Positions 27,901 through 39,504 are shown, numbered from the stretch's first letter. The stretch is 64,000 nt of DNA from Littorina saxatilis (GCF_037325665.1 NC_090246.1:92363280-92427279); one strand, 5' to 3'. Numbers and translations: made by a program. Notes: generated by a model from the sequence alone, not told the origin.

Positions 27901-30900
27901 CAGAATTCTGCTAAAATCAGGTCTTGAAAACGAAGGAGTCTCAAAATAGGGGGAAATCTACAGAGGTATTGAGAGAAAAATTCTGAGAAAACAGGGTCTT
28001 AAAAGGGGGGTTCCACTGTAGCACTAAGAATCTCAGTCAGTCTTTTGCCAACATATTTTATTGGTAAATTAAATATATAGTTTGTTCATTGTTTGCTCTT
28101 TTCCAATAAAGAAAATGGGGGAGTGAAGGGCGGGACAGCTGAGCTAGGGAGGGTCAAGGAATCAGCAGGTAACTGAAGTTTGAGGTTTTATTTTTAAGTG
28201 ACCATATTTCCAAGTGGCTCTGTGAGTGTTTAGGCCTAAAAAAAAAATAGGTGTGGTTACGGTAACCCGACCTACCCTATTTTTAGGGGCCGATCCTATA
28301 ACTTTTTATTACATTTGTCAAGAAAAAAAAAAGAAAAAAAAAAGAGTGCAAAAAACGCAATGAAAGCGAAAGCGCCCGAGTCGCACACTTATTTCCCTGT
28401 CAAGTAGGTTTAATTTGTACACATTAGAAAAAAAGTTTAAAAAAAAAAGTGATTTCCTACCTACCTACCCTATTTTTTTTGGCTATGTTACCGTAACCAC
28501 ACCTATTTTTTTTTTTTTGGCCTTAAAGGCAGGCATGCTTTACAACAGCAACAGGACAGGAGCATGCAAACCTAATTGACTTCTTGTTGTTTCAGAAAAC
28601 ACTCAACATTCAAGATGCCCCTATGATGGCCATGGGCGCTGTGGCAGCACCAAAGGTAAAGTTATGAATGTGCTAGGTACTCTGGTAACTAATAACCCAG
28701 TTACACTTTGCTTGCTGTTCTGGGACTGGCGCCAGCCGACATCTGATTTTCCAAGGAAAGCTCGTCTCTTAAAAAGAAAGTTCAGGCCTGAGTAACAAAT
28801 TCTCCCGGAAGAACATGATTTAAGGCTGGAGAACACTTTGGAGGCCCAATTTCAAAGTGATTAGGTAGTTTTAAAAGTTACTTTTTCTGTTAGTTCAATG
28901 TTTGCTTTATCAGGAAAATACAAAATATAAAGGGCTTAAGGCGCAAAATTTTAAGATAACGACTGAAGTTTAAGCATAGGTATCAGATTTTTTCACGCAA
29001 ACACTCCTGAATAAGTTGCAATATTGTATTGTGAAAATGTAAACAAAATAACAATCAGATGATCACAAACTGAAGAAGAGAAATAGGGAAGCAAAATAGA
29101 ACATTAAACGTAGTGATTTTACTTGTGAATTCGGAAAAAAAATCCTTTTGTATCCATTTTGAAGCTCAATTTGAAGCATGGAACACCAACAAACATTGAT
29201 TAAAAGTGTTAAAGTGATTACAGTGTTCAGAAATAGTGTTAGATACCAAGTTGAGTTATCCCTCTTTACCAATTTAAAAAAAAATACACCTCTTAACGCG
29301 CAAAATTTTGAACTGTGATGCTTTTACTACCCCCACCCCCTTCCCATTTGTCAGAAAAGAGTGCATATTATCTTCCAAATAGAAAAGCAGGGTAGTCAGA
29401 TGATCAAAAACTTAAGAAGAGAAAGAGGGAAGCAAAATAGAACATCCAACATAATGATTTAACTTGTGAATTATGAGAAAACTATTTTTTTTACCCATTT
29501 GTGAAGCTTAATTTGAAACTTGGAACACAGACAAACATATATTAAAAGTGTTAAAGTGATTACAGTGTTCAGAAATAGTGTTAGATACCAAGTTGAGTTA
29601 TCCCTCTTTACCACTGTTAAAAGAAATACACCTCTTGTCGCGCAAAATCTTGAATTGTGATGCTTTTACTTCCCCCACCCCCTACCCATTTTTTCAGAAA
29701 AGAGTGCATAATTATTATCTACCAAATAGAAAAGCAGGGTAGTCAAATGATCAAAAACTGAAGAACAGAAATAGGGAAGCAAAATAGAACATCCAACATA
29801 GTGATTTAACTGGTGAATTCTAAAAAAACCCCACTTTTTTACTCATTTTATTAGCTTAATTTAAAGCTTGGAACTGAAGACAGAAAAAAAAAATTAAAAG
29901 TGCTAAAGTGGTTACAGTGTTCAGAAATAGTGTTTGATACCAAGTTGAGTTATCCCTCTTCATCACAGTTAAAACAAGAAGAGCAAACGCTCGATCGAGT
30001 CACTTTCGCAGTTCTGAATATTATATGAGGCATCAGATGGACAGGAAAAAATTGCTATTCACAACACAATACAGATGTAAATAATTTGATGTAAAGAATA
30101 ATCCTATAAAGTTTGAATCAAATCCGATGAATAGTTTCAGAGATATGATATTTCAATTTTTTTCCTTCAAGACATACCTGTGACCTTGAAAAAGGTCAAA
30201 GGTCACCAAAGCAGACGTCAAAGTGTAGAGGTCACTGGGAGTCACGTTCACATAAAATTTGAGCCCGGTCACTTTTATAGTTTCCGAGAAAAGCCCAACG
30301 TTAAGTTGTGTGTTGCCGAACAGAAAAGGCTAGTTATCTCCCTTGTTTTTCTGATAACGTTCGTAAAAGGCTACAGATGTAAATACTTTGATGTAAAGAA
30401 TAATCCTACAAAGTTTCAATCACATCCGATGAACTTTGTCAAAGATATAAAATGTCTAATTTTTCCTTTGACGCTGACCTGTGACCTTGAAAAAGGTCAA
30501 AGGTCAACGAAACCATCGTTAAAGTGTAGAGGTCATTGGAGGTCACGACTAAACAAAATATGAGCCGGATCGCTTTGATAGTTTCCGAGAAAAGTCCAAC
30601 GTTAAGGTGGTGTCTACGGCCGGCCGGCCGGCCGGCCGGACAGACTAACACTGACCGATTACATAGAGTCACTTTTTCTCAAGTGACTCAAAAAACACAC
30701 CACTTGTCGCGCAAAATCTTGAACTGTGATGCTTTTACTACCCCCACCCCCTCCCCATTTTTTCAGAAAAGAGTGCATATTATCTTTCAAATAGAAAAGC
30801 AGGGTAGTCAGATGATCAAAAACTTAAAGAAGAGAAAGAGGGAAGCAAAATAGAACATCCAACATAATGATTTAACTTGTGAATTATTAAAAAACCATTT

Positions 30901-33760
30901 TTTTTACCCATTTTTGAAGCTTAATTTGAAACTTGGAACACAGACAAACATAATTAAAAGTGTTAAAGTGATTACAGTGTTCAGAAATAGTGTTAGATAC
31001 CAAGTTGAGTTATCCCTCTTTACCAATTTAAAAAAAAAATACACCTCTTAACGCGCAAAATTTTGAACTGTGATGCTTTTACTACCCTCACCCCCTTACC
31101 ATTTGTCAGAAAAGAGTGCATATTATCTTCCAAATAGAAAAGCAGGGTAGTCAGATGATCAAAAACTTAAGAAGAGAAAGAGGGAAGCAAAATAGAACAT
31201 CCAACATAATGATTTAACTTGTGAATTATGAGAAAACTATTTTTTTTACCCATTTTTGAAGCTTAATTTAAAACTTGGAACACAAACAAACATAAATTAA
31301 AAGTGTTAAAGTGATTACAGTGTTCAGAAATAGTGTTAGATACCAAGTTGAGTTATCCCTCTTTACCACTGTTAAAAGAAATACACCTCTTGTCGGCCAA
31401 AATCTTGAACTGTGATACTTTTACTTCCCCCACCCCCTACCCATTTTTTCAGAAAAGAGTGCATATTATCTACCAAATAGAAAAGCAGGGTAGTCAGATG
31501 ATCAAAAACTTCAGAACAGAAATAGGGAAGCAAAATAGAACATCCAACATAGTGATTTAACTGGTGAATTCTGAAAAAAACCCACTTTTTTACTCATTTT
31601 ATTAGCTAAATTTTAAAGCTTGGAAGACAGAGAGAGAAAAAATGAAAGTGCTAAAGTGGTTACAGTGTTCAGAAATAGTGTTTGGTACCAAGTTGAGTTA
31701 TCCCTCTTCATCACAGTTAAAAGAAACACACCTCTTGTCGCGCAAAATCTTGAACTGTGATGCTTTTACTACCCCCACCCCCTACCCATTTTTCAGAAAA
31801 GAGTGCATATTATCTTCCAAATAGAAAAGCAAGGTAGTCAGATGATCAAAAACTTCAGAACAGAAATAGGGAAGCAAAAAATAACATCCAACAGAGTGAT
31901 TTAACTGGTGAATTCAGAAAAAAACCCAATTTTTTACTCAATTTATTCGCTGAATTTAAAGCTTGGAAGACAGAAAAAAAAATTAAAAGTGCTTCAGTAG
32001 TTACAGTGTTCTGAAATAGTGTTAGATACCAAGTTGAGTTATTCCTCTTCATCACAGTTGAAAGAAACACACCTCTTGTCGCGCAAAATCTTGAACTGTG
32101 ATGCTTTTACTACCCCCACCCCCTACCCATTTTTCAGAAAAGAGTGCATATTATCTTCCAAATAGAAAAGCAAGGTAGTCAGATGATCAAAAACTTCAGA
32201 ACAGAAAGAGGGAAGCAAAAAACAACATCCAACAGAGTGATTTAACTGGTGAATTCAGAAAACACACACTGTTTTACTCATTTTATAAGCTGAATTTAAA
32301 GCTTGGAAGACAGAACAAATAAATTAAAAGTGCTAAAGTGGTTACAGTGTTCAGAACTAGTGTTAGATACCAAGTTGAGTTATCCCTCTTCATCAAAGTT
32401 AAAAGAAACACACCTCTTGTCGCACAAAATTGTATACTGTGATGCTTTTACTACCCCCACCCCCTACCCATTTTTCAGAAAAGAGTGCATATTATCTTCC
32501 AAATAGAAAAGCAAGGTAATCAGATGATCAAAAACTTAAGGAGATAAATAGGGAAGCAAAATAGAATATCCAAAATAGTGATTTAACTGTAGATTTCAGA
32601 AGAAAAAAAACCTTTTTTTTTAATCATTTTTGAAGTTGAATTAGAAGTTTGGAAGACAGACAAAGAAAAAAAAAGTGCTAAAGTGGTTACAGTGTTCAGA
32701 AATAGTGTTAGATACCAAGTTGAGTTTTTGCTCTTTATAAAAGAAACACACCTCTTGTCGCGCAAAATCTTGAACTGTGATCCTTTTACTACCCCCGCCC
32801 TCTACCCATTTGAACAGAAAAGAGTGCATAATTTGTATTCTCTTCCAATTAGAAAAATAAGTAAAAGCAACTGGACATTTTTAAAATACATCTTTTCTGT
32901 CAGTCCAAGGATTGCTTAGTCCATTAAAAAAAAACAGACTAGGATTTAACGCACCCATTTTAAGAAAAAGTTAACATGATAATTGATATAATTATCAGAC
33001 TTTTTTTTATGCAATTACTACTGAAGATTCCAGACCAGGTAAAACAATCATTTTATATCCTTTGTCACATTTTTTAAAATTTTTTATAAATCTATCTATA
33101 GCGAGTCTTGTCTCTTTGTGTCATTTATTTTCAAGAATTCTATCCTGGCAACAACAACAACAAAAACACCTACCTACCTACCCTATTTTTTTTAGCCATG
33201 TTAATAGAAACAGACAATTTATTTGTTTTGGCCTAAAGATCTTGAAACATTTGTTTTAATAGAGAAATAACAAGTACAGCCATTAGCTGTGTCACTCGAA
33301 TTTCTTTGTCAGGCTGAAACTTAGCTGTTGCGTTGGTGTCTGCTGTGTGTATCTGGGTCCAAAGCAACTTTCACATTCTCATCTACACACTCACGTTACA
33401 CAAGTATATATATAATTCCACCCACAGAGGCGTTCGGGGATGGGGGTCTCGCACTCGGGCGAATCACACCACAAAATACAAAGTATAACGTACACAGATT
33501 TTACTATTGAACCAAAAAGCAAATTGAATCATGAATAAATCAATCAAGCAAAACTTCCACACAATGACACACTCACTCTCGGTTCACACTGCGCTCTGGA
33601 CGTGCACACTTGGCAGCACGTATACCGTTCCGGCACCGTTTGTCTTCCTGCAAGTCCAGCATAGGCACACGATTGTCCAAGAATCACAATAATCCTCGTG
33701 AATGTCACAGCAGGCATAGTAGAAAAGTCCAAAAGGGTGCGTTGATGGTGGTAATCCGGT

Positions 33761-33800
<40 letters not shown>

Positions 33801-34003
33801 NNNNNNNNNNNNNNNNNNNNNNNNNNNNNNNNNNNNNNNNNNNNNNNNNNNNNNNNNNNNNNNNNNNNNNNNNNNNNNNNNNNNNNNNNNNNNNNNNNNN
33901 NNNNNNNNNNNNNNNNNNNNNNNNNNNNNNNNNNNNNNNNNNNNNNNNNNNNNNNNNNNNNNNNNNNNNNNNNNNNNNNNNNNNNNNNNNNNNNNNNNNN
34001 GGT

Positions 34004-34049
<46 letters not shown>

Positions 34050-37000
34050 CGGTTTGGTAAGTTACCTGATAAATAATGTAGCCTGTGGATTTAACGGGGA
34101 GACTGGTCAGACAGGAAGAGCATTTCACATTTCCGATGTTCAGCGATAAACTTGTTTTCTTCGAGAGTTCGATCTTCGTGCGATTCTGGCGCGTTGTCAC
34201 CAAGAACGTAAAAATAACCCAGGATATCATCATGATGCCTCTCTACAAAAACCAGGCAGTCTAGGAACTCTTCATCTAAAGTCAGTCAGTATTAGCCCCT
34301 CAACACAATCCTCATCTTGTCCCATAGTGATTTCTGCCGCCAAAGAACGTGTGGTTCTTAACTCACAAGACGGATTTGTCGTCTTCCATTGCGAAATTTA
34401 GATCTACCCCAACTACGTGCATTGATCTGAGCAATAAAATGTAGATGCGATAATCTGCAAACATCTCTTCAACACAATCTACATCTTGTCCCATCGTGAT
34501 TTCTGTCGGCAAAGAACATGTGGTTCTCAACTCACAAGACCGATTTGTCATCTTTCAGAAATTCAGATCAGCCCCAAGTACGTGCAATAAAATGTAGAAG
34601 CGATAATCTGAAAAAAAATCTTTTCGCGTGAACGCTGCCACGTTGTCATCAGTCCGATGTCTTTTATCCAGAGCAGGGATGAACACACTTTTTCATCAGT
34701 AGTGTGTTATGTTTATCCGCAGACTGCTTTCCATTACTTGTCGTCTGTTTTAGCTTGACTCGTGGGGTTCTTCAGCAAGGCAAAAAGTGCTTGTTTACTG
34801 ACACGTTCTCACGCACGACATGTCGTAAATGCAAGTTCTAACGATTGTTTTTTATTGCACTGATAGAGAATGTCGATATTTGTAAACGTCTGCCATTTCC
34901 TAATGTTTATTTCATTATTTTGCATACGGATATGGCTAGTAAGTGGATAATCTGTTACGACACGAAACGCGTTCTAAATCCGGGAAGGGAGGCTACTCCA
35001 ACGTAGAAGGGAGGCTACTCCAACGTACTTTCCAAAGTGTGCTCCAGCCTTAAGAGCAATCTTTCTGAGTCCACTACTTTATTTTGCCAGCTATGTATTT
35101 TAGTTAGGCCGTTAAATTGCCTTTACAAGTGCTGAATCTCATTTCTGGCTTGGGGGCTTTAACACTCTGGGCTTCACACCAGGGTGTTAAAGGCCAAGCA
35201 AAAAATCAATGCTCCCGATTCCCAGACGGTCTTATTTTTTTCTTCTGACTGTAGAACTTTTTTTGACACTTCAAAATAAAATATTTATTTCAGATGACAA
35301 AACTCGCGTTTGCAGACTTTACAAGGAAATTTACTCTTCCCAACCATTGTGGGGATACAGCTGGCTTGTTTTCCAGCTAATAAAAAGCCACATGCTCTTG
35401 TAAATGATAACAAATAAATATGTCAACTGCCCCCCCCCCCCCCCCCCCCCCCCCAAAAAAAAAGAGTAACCGACATGCACATTTTTTAGCCTTCTGAAAT
35501 TTGTTTTTGTTTGCTTGTACTATTTCATAGTCAGGTGGTTAAACAAAAGAAAGGTTTGGTACATGATTAATAACATATAAGCAGTAAAAGAGGTTTTTGA
35601 GTCACTTGAGAAAAAGTGACTCTATGTAATCGGTCAGTGTTAGTCTGTCCGGCCGGCCGGCCGGCCGTCCGTAGACACCACCTTAATGTTGGACTTTTCT
35701 CGGAAACTATCAAAGCGATCGGGCTCATATTTTGTTTAGTCGTGACCTCCAATGACCTCTACACTTTAACGATGGTTTCGTTGACCTTTGACCTTTTTCA
35801 AGGTCACAGGTCAGCGTCAAAGGAAAAATTAGACATTTTATATCTTTGACAAAGTTCATCGGATGTGATTGAAACTTTGTAGGATTATTCTTTACATCAA
35901 AGTATTTACATCTGTAGCCTTTTACGAACGTTATCAGAAAAACAAGGGAGATAACTAGCCTTTTCTGTTCGGCAACACACAACTTAACGTTGGGCTTTTC
36001 TCGGAAACTATAAAAGTGACCGGGCTCAAATTTTATGTGAACGTGACTCCCAGTGACCTCTACACTTTGACGTCTGCTTTGGTGACCTTTGACCTTTTTC
36101 AAGGTCACAGGTATGTCTTGAAGGAAAAAAATTGAAATATCATATCTCTGAAACTATTCATCGGATTTGATTAAAACTTTATAGGATTATTCTTTACATC
36201 AAATTATTTACATCTGTATTGTGTTGTGAATAGCAATTTCTTCCTGTCCATCTGATGCCTCATATAATATTCAGAACTGCGAAAGTGACTCGATCGAGCG
36301 TTTGCTCTTCTTGTTATTTTATTTTATACATTTGATTTACATAAAGTTTTTCTATTCAGTATCTTCAAGGTAACTTGGATACATGAATGAATGAAATGTG
36401 CTTTTTGTTTGTGTGTGTACTGTTTGTGGTAGTGTGTGTACTGTTTGTGGTAGTGTGTGTACTGTTTGTGGTAGCGTGTGTACTGTTTGTGGTAGTGTGT
36501 GTACTGTTTGTGGTAGTGTGTGTACTGTGCGGGTGTTTGTTTGGGGGTATTTTTTGTGGTAGTGTATGCGTTTGTACTTTCTTGTGGTAATTAGGGTTTT
36601 TTCACAGGAGGAAGAGGAGGAGGAAGTTGCCCCCCGTCAAGAGAAGATGGCATTTACAGTGAAGCTGACCAAGTTTGATGAGGGCAAGAAAGTACAATTG
36701 ATCAAAGCCATCAAAGCTTTGGTACCCAACATGAACCTTGTCCAGGTAGGACTTTGTCTTCATTTTCCCGGTAGCTCAGTTGGTAGAGCACTGGACTTGT
36801 GATCGAAAGGTCGCAGGTTCGAATTCGGGCCGGGATGGACACGGGTCAACTTTATGTGCAGACCCAGAGACGGAAGCCATGTCCCACCCCCGTGTCATCA
36901 CAATGGCACGTAAAAGACCTTGGTCATTTTGCCATAAGTGCAGGTGGCTGAATACACCTAAACACGCAGACACCTGGGTAGCGCGACTCCGTTGCTGCTA

Positions 37001-37784
37001 GCTTTCCACTGGGAGGAAGCGACCCGAATTTCCCAGCGATGGGACAATAAAGTAATGAAAATGAAAATACATGCAGATTTATACACACAAAGTATGACAT
37101 CAGGTTGTTCAGTCCAAGATGCAAGCAGACCAAGAAGAAAACAGTTACAAACAAGAATGTCACTGACCTCTTAATTTCCATGTGCAGTGTTAGAGAGCAT
37201 TTTAATTTTTATGGGTAAAATAATATGAGGTCTCCTTGTGAGAGGATGTCTTGTGACAGGTATCACATTACTTGGAGTACTAAATCTAGTTCTCCATAAT
37301 ATTTTCACTCAGCTGTAATGTTGATCTTCCTTCATAACCTTATGCAGAGGGGTCGCTCAAAGAAAAATGACCAGTCTGTTCTGAATGAATGCAGTATTTG
37401 TTGTTTAAACTTTATCGGACATTTGTGAAGTCGGTAGCGGTTTGCTGCAAAATTTCATCTCAGAATACATGCACAATAATATTACATGTACATCATTGAC
37501 TAAAAAATCACCATCACACCTTGTGATAGAATTTCTTATGTAAAATGTCTTGGTATGCGTTTTTGTCATAGTGCTGTGCATAATTGGTCTTAGTCACTCA
37601 AAAGTCAGCACAGCTCCTGTAAAATACTGCAGTCCTGTTGCTAATTGGCTGTTGTTGTACTTCGCAGGCCAAGAAATTTGTGGAGAGCACACCTCAAGTT
37701 GTGAAGGCCGACTTACCCAAGGATGAAGCCGAAAAACTGAAAGAAGAATTAATTGCTGCTGGAGGGTCGGTTGAGGTTGAATGA
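21942..37784 (+). CDS. MRPL12: Mitochondrial large ribosomal subunit protein bL12m (MRPL12), complete
   Basis: bL12m is the stalk protein of the mitochondrial 55S ribosome; it recruits translation factors and also binds mitochondrial RNA polymerase. Five coding exons join in phase: 21942-22003, 27549-27741, 28596-28655, 36608-36745 and 37668-37784, giving 189 residues (human 198). Exon 1 was found by phase matching: MMQSTRNILRSSRVISNYCR is Arg-rich with no acidic residue, as expected for a matrix-targeting peptide. Exon 2 holds the dimerisation domain (KIEKIVQDISQLSLLEVADL, NELLK). Exon 3 is the Ala/Met hinge. Exons 4-5 hold the C-terminal domain (FTVKLTKFDEGKKVQLIKAI, LVQAKKFVESTPQVVKADLP, ending AGGSVEVE). 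An acidic EEEEEE stretch opens exon 4. Met at 21945 is an equally possible start. Introns 1 and 3 are repeat-rich; intron 3 includes a 200-N gap. Confidence 0.95.
22341..22893 (-). mobile_element. Repeat family B, copy 1 (DR1-bearing MITE-like element)
   Basis: It begins GAGTCACTTGAGAAAAAGTGA and ends CACTCG...CGAGCGTTTGCTCTTCTTG. The unit carries a GGCCGGCC run, paired half-sites TGACCTTTGACCT and AGGTCACAGGTCA, and stretches open enough to give spurious frames. It lies in MRPL12 intron 1. Other copies are at 29975-30690, 35595-36314 and 48180-48714. Confidence 0.85.
22985..23709 (-). mobile_element. piggyBac-type remnant with transposase N-terminus
   Basis: Inward from TTAA (23706-23709) the minus strand reads CACTTTCGCGACGGGAC, a piggyBac-like terminus. 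The downstream frame (ATG near 23485) starts MNQRRALSREEILRMLDLED then DSDVSFSPHESDTSSESEEE, typical of the acidic N-terminus of piggyBac transposases. The catalytic DDD region is absent and the left end is not clear, so this is an internally deleted, non-autonomous copy. It lies in MRPL12 intron 1. Confidence 0.65.
23908..25494. mobile_element. Foldback-type element with ends built of ~37-bp tandem repeats
   Basis: The outer ends ATGGTGCGCCAAATTGATAT (23909) and its inverse (ending near 25494) face each other. Each arm is made of tandem 37-bp units containing ACTATCGTTAACTGTTAT and GTTTTGAA: about four on the left, and at least four on the right, split by a SINE. Partial inverted units also occur near 24786-24980. 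The centre (about 24090-24780) is unique with no recognised protein. This resembles Foldback elements. Confidence 0.75.
24983..25391 (-). repeat. tRNA-derived SINE (family S1), nested in foldback element
   Basis: The minus-strand head GGCGGGGATATAGCTCAG (from 25391) has tRNA A and B boxes (TAGCTCAGTTGG, GAGTTCGATCCC). The roughly 410-bp body ends GCGCGATATAAG... with (ATTG)n. A nearly identical copy is at 43011-43418. It interrupts the right-arm tandem repeats of the foldback element, so it is the younger insertion. Confidence 0.92.
25655..27268. mobile_element. Element family F, copy 1, interrupted by a GC-rich element
   Basis: The subterminal parts share ACTCGGAGTGTATAC-type words in inverted arrangement (left about 25655-25725, right about 27208-27260). 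The body matches 62876-63662 in opposite orientation, for example AAGTCGTTAGGAAGTAGCC. The copy is split by insertion of the element at about 25797-26740. It lies in MRPL12 intron 1. Confidence 0.7.
25797..26740. mobile_element. GC-rich inverted-end element nested in family F
   Basis: The left end GATTCACAGAGCGCGGCGCG and the right end CGCGCCGCGCGCTGTGAATC are inverted, with further repeated GCGCGGCG...TGCAGCGC units inside each arm. The interior holds an open minus-strand stretch of 130 residues (26109-26501) resembling no family known to me, and two copies of AACGATCTGCGCATGCG. Confidence 0.6.
27896..28020. mobile_element. MITE family I, partial copy
   Basis: Ends AAAAGGGGGGTTCCACTGTA, the inverse of the TACAGTGGAACCCCC end of better copies at 54132-54300 and 59205-59384. 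The left end is degenerate. Confidence 0.6.
28230..28525 (+). mobile_element. MITE family A, copy 4 (MRPL12 intron 2)
   Basis: TTAGGCCTAAAAA...AGGTGTGGTTACGG at left and CCGTAACCACACC...GGCCTTAA at right. Its right end lies 70 bp before exon 3 of MRPL12 (28596). Confidence 0.87.
28965..32850 (+). repeat. Satellite-like tandem array, ~342-bp unit, in MRPL12 intron 3
   Basis: The landmark CTTTTACT recurs at 29321, 29663, 30732, 31076, 31418, 31763, 32104, 32445 and 32783. Spacings are 338-345 bp, once the 0.72-kb family B insertion between the second and third is subtracted. Units share CAGAAAAGAGTGCATATTAT, ACAGTGTTCAGAAATAGTG and GATACCAAGTTGAGTTATCC. About nine to ten units are visible, diverging mildly, with degenerate ends. 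Confidence 0.92.
29975..30690 (+). mobile_element. Repeat family B, copy 2, inserted in the 342-bp array
   Basis: It begins CAAGAAGAGCAAACGCTCGAT and ends TTTTTCTCAAGTGACTC. It cleanly interrupts one satellite unit between GTTAAAA and the A-run before CACACC, so it is younger than that unit. It contains two sets of the TGACCTTGAAAAAGGTCAAA module (30180-30208 and 30480-30511). Confidence 0.88.
33170..33236. repeat. MITE family A fragment
   Basis: Only the CTACCTACCTACCCTATTTT and TTTTGGCCTAA parts remain. Confidence 0.5.
33757..34047. repeat. (CA)n microsatellite interrupted by a 200-N assembly gap
   Basis: (CA)n runs from about 33763 to 33800, N from 33801 to 34000, then GGTGTACACACA and (CA)n to 34047. 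The same GGTGTACACACA occurs at the left edge (33757), so the two gap edges may be the same sequence. Protein frames crossing the gap are meaningless. It lies in MRPL12 intron 3. Confidence 0.95.
34300..34620 (+). repeat. Two-copy tandem duplication (~165 bp)
   Basis: CAACACAATCCTCATCTTGTCCC...TAAAATGTAGATGCGATAATC is followed by a second diverged copy (CAACACAATCTACATCTTG...). It is non-coding, in MRPL12 intron 3. Confidence 0.75.
35595..36314 (-). mobile_element. Repeat family B, copy 3
   Basis: It is inverted relative to copy 2, with the same ends and two DR1 modules (about 35781-35813 and 36082-36112). It lies in MRPL12 intron 3 about 300 bp before exon 4. Near-identity with copy 2 over 0.7 kb indicates recent spread. 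Confidence 0.88.
36409..36530 (+). repeat. 21-bp tandem repeat
   Basis: The unit TGTTTGTGGTAGTGTGTGTAC is repeated about five times just upstream of MRPL12 exon 4, with imperfect copies after. Confidence 0.9.
36764..37070 (+). repeat. tRNA-derived SINE (family S2) next to MRPL12 exon 4 donor
   Basis: The head TCCCGGTAGCTCAGTTGGTA and the B box AGGTTCGAATTCG are tRNA-like, with a body of about 230 bp and an A-rich end (ATGAAAATGAAAATA). It starts 18 nt after the exon 4 splice donor at 36746. Confidence 0.85.
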
Positions 37785-38600
37785 AACCTGGTCACCACGG
37801 CTGATGAACTGTTTGAAACGTGAAAGGATGCAAGCCTTTTTGTAGCAGATATGGATCACCTTTGCAGACAGTAAAAGGTTGTCGGCGTGGTGGTGCTTTC
37901 TTTTGTTGTTTGCGTCAAAAGAAAGCCTTTGTTTTTGTGGGTTTGTTCCAACAAAATGACCACAGTTGAGATAATGTAATGTTATTTTCGACACGATTGC
38001 TTTTGATTTTTCTGCAGAATAACAAAATCAGACCTAGAAGGTAAGTAGAATGGGTAATACAGAAAGTTATCTTGGGGAAAATCACAATATTCTGGAGGAG
38101 GAGAGGATGTAGGTTATTGATTTGTTAACAAGGAAAGTTATAAGTGTGAGATTAGAGCAAGTCTTAATTTTTTTCATGCAACAGAAAGTATTGTCATTGT
38201 TAAATTTAGTTCATGTGTTATTTGCTCACATTTATAAGCTATTGATGTGCTTATATTTTACATCGAGCAGTTCATACAATTGGTAGGTTTTGTACTTGTA
38301 GTCATCAAGTATCTTATGTCTCGGCACTAATTTTCACTGTTCACCAATTATCTAAAAAATAATGGACATGAGAAGAGGCAATGGGCTGAACTATGCAGAA
38401 GCATGTGTGATCAACAGTGCCAAAACAGATGATCAGAAGTGTGTTACCATTGTACAGCTGTAAGCTGTTCTGTCATGCGGCATGGTTTCGTATCTGGTAG
38501 AATTCATGGAAGGTGTCTGAATGACTCTTAAGAGGATACAAGCATTTTGTGTTGTTTATGTGTGATGATGAACATTTGAATAAATCTTTGTATGAATGTT
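37785..38600 (+). other. MRPL12 3' UTR with AATAAA at 38579-38584
   Basis: The region downstream of the MRPL12 stop has no frame of note. It contains the first canonical AATAAA at 38579, followed by a GT-rich stretch, so the 3' end is probably near 38600. Confidence 0.6.
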
Positions 38601-39480
38601 ACCAAACGTTGGTGCTCTGCTTGGAGTAGTGTGTGCGAGTGTGTGTGTATATTTTATTCTGTAGTACCTGCACAATTCTTTCAAATTATTGGCATTCTGT
38701 TGGGCCTTACTTCTACTTCTGCCTTGTCAAAAAACGTTGAAAGGGGTTAGTCGACACCTGCCTCCGTTGACATGGATTTACAGCGCATCAAAAATTAGCA
38801 AGTCGATAGGTCGTTTTCTACTTGTGTGCACAAGTTCTTTTTTTTGGCTCATGAATTGTTTTGTTAATTTCAAATATGATAAAATGTTCAAGTTGGATCG
38901 ATTCTGGAGGTACCCTTTTTGAAGAGGCTGTAGCGTGACCTGTGAAGGCGATTTTCAATTCAACAAAGGTGATAAGGAAGCCGGAACAACTGCCATTCTC
39001 AGCAATTTTAGTAATATTAGTTGTGTGAATTATTTGATTGAAAAAATGGATGTCATGCAGTAACTTTTCTTCCAGAAAAGTGTCTGTATAAACCACTGCT
39101 TGTCTGAGGTTGTCAGATGTTACGGTTGTCAAGAGCTCAGATATGGTAGGAATTCTGTGTAAATGTCCCACTGACCCAGCTTGACAAGGTTCCTATATAA
39201 ATTGCCTTGCTGTTCGATATTGAACAAGTGCTAACTGCATGATACTTGACAGTAGTAATGAATGCCTAGGATAAATTACAATAAGTTGCACTCTTTAGTG
39301 CGAGCAGCAGGTACATAAAATGATAAATTTCTTGAACATGTACTGATGTAGTGAAGGAACAACGCTCGGAGCAAAAGACAGGTGAAGAGAGTAGAGAACG
39401 GTCAGAGGAATACAGGTTTGCACTCCCAATTCAAAGATCAAAACAACGGCTCTTTTCAATCCCACAGAACAAGCAAAGGT
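38601..39480. other. Intergenic region between the convergent MRPL12 and SHMT genes
   Basis: Unique AT-rich sequence; no gene, repeat family or RNA was recognised. Confidence 0.5.
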
Positions 39481-39498
39481 TATGGTTTGTTATCTGGT

Positions 39499-39504
39499 TT
39501 TATT
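39499..39504 (-). terminator. Possible SHMT poly(A) signal
   Basis: Reads AATAAA on the minus strand, about 660 nt after the SHMT stop codon at 40162. Confidence 0.4.

Noticed and set aside
30180-30563. 127-residue frame recurring in copies (also 35725-36108, 48274-48600, 22547-22798) that looks like a conserved protein
   Set aside because: It is the same dispersed family B repeat read in both orientations; the frame has no start context, no domain, and the opposite strand is also open. Conservation reflects copy identity, not coding.
28965-32850. CRISPR-like or clustered repeat array
   Set aside because: Units are ~342 bp, contiguous, without spacers, in a eukaryotic intron.
33544-34233. 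Frames of 100-230 residues crossing the N-gap
   Set aside because: They read through (CA)n and unknown bases; not genes.
36764-36835. tRNA gene near MRPL12 exon 4
   Set aside because: It is the head of a SINE with no 3' acceptor stem match.
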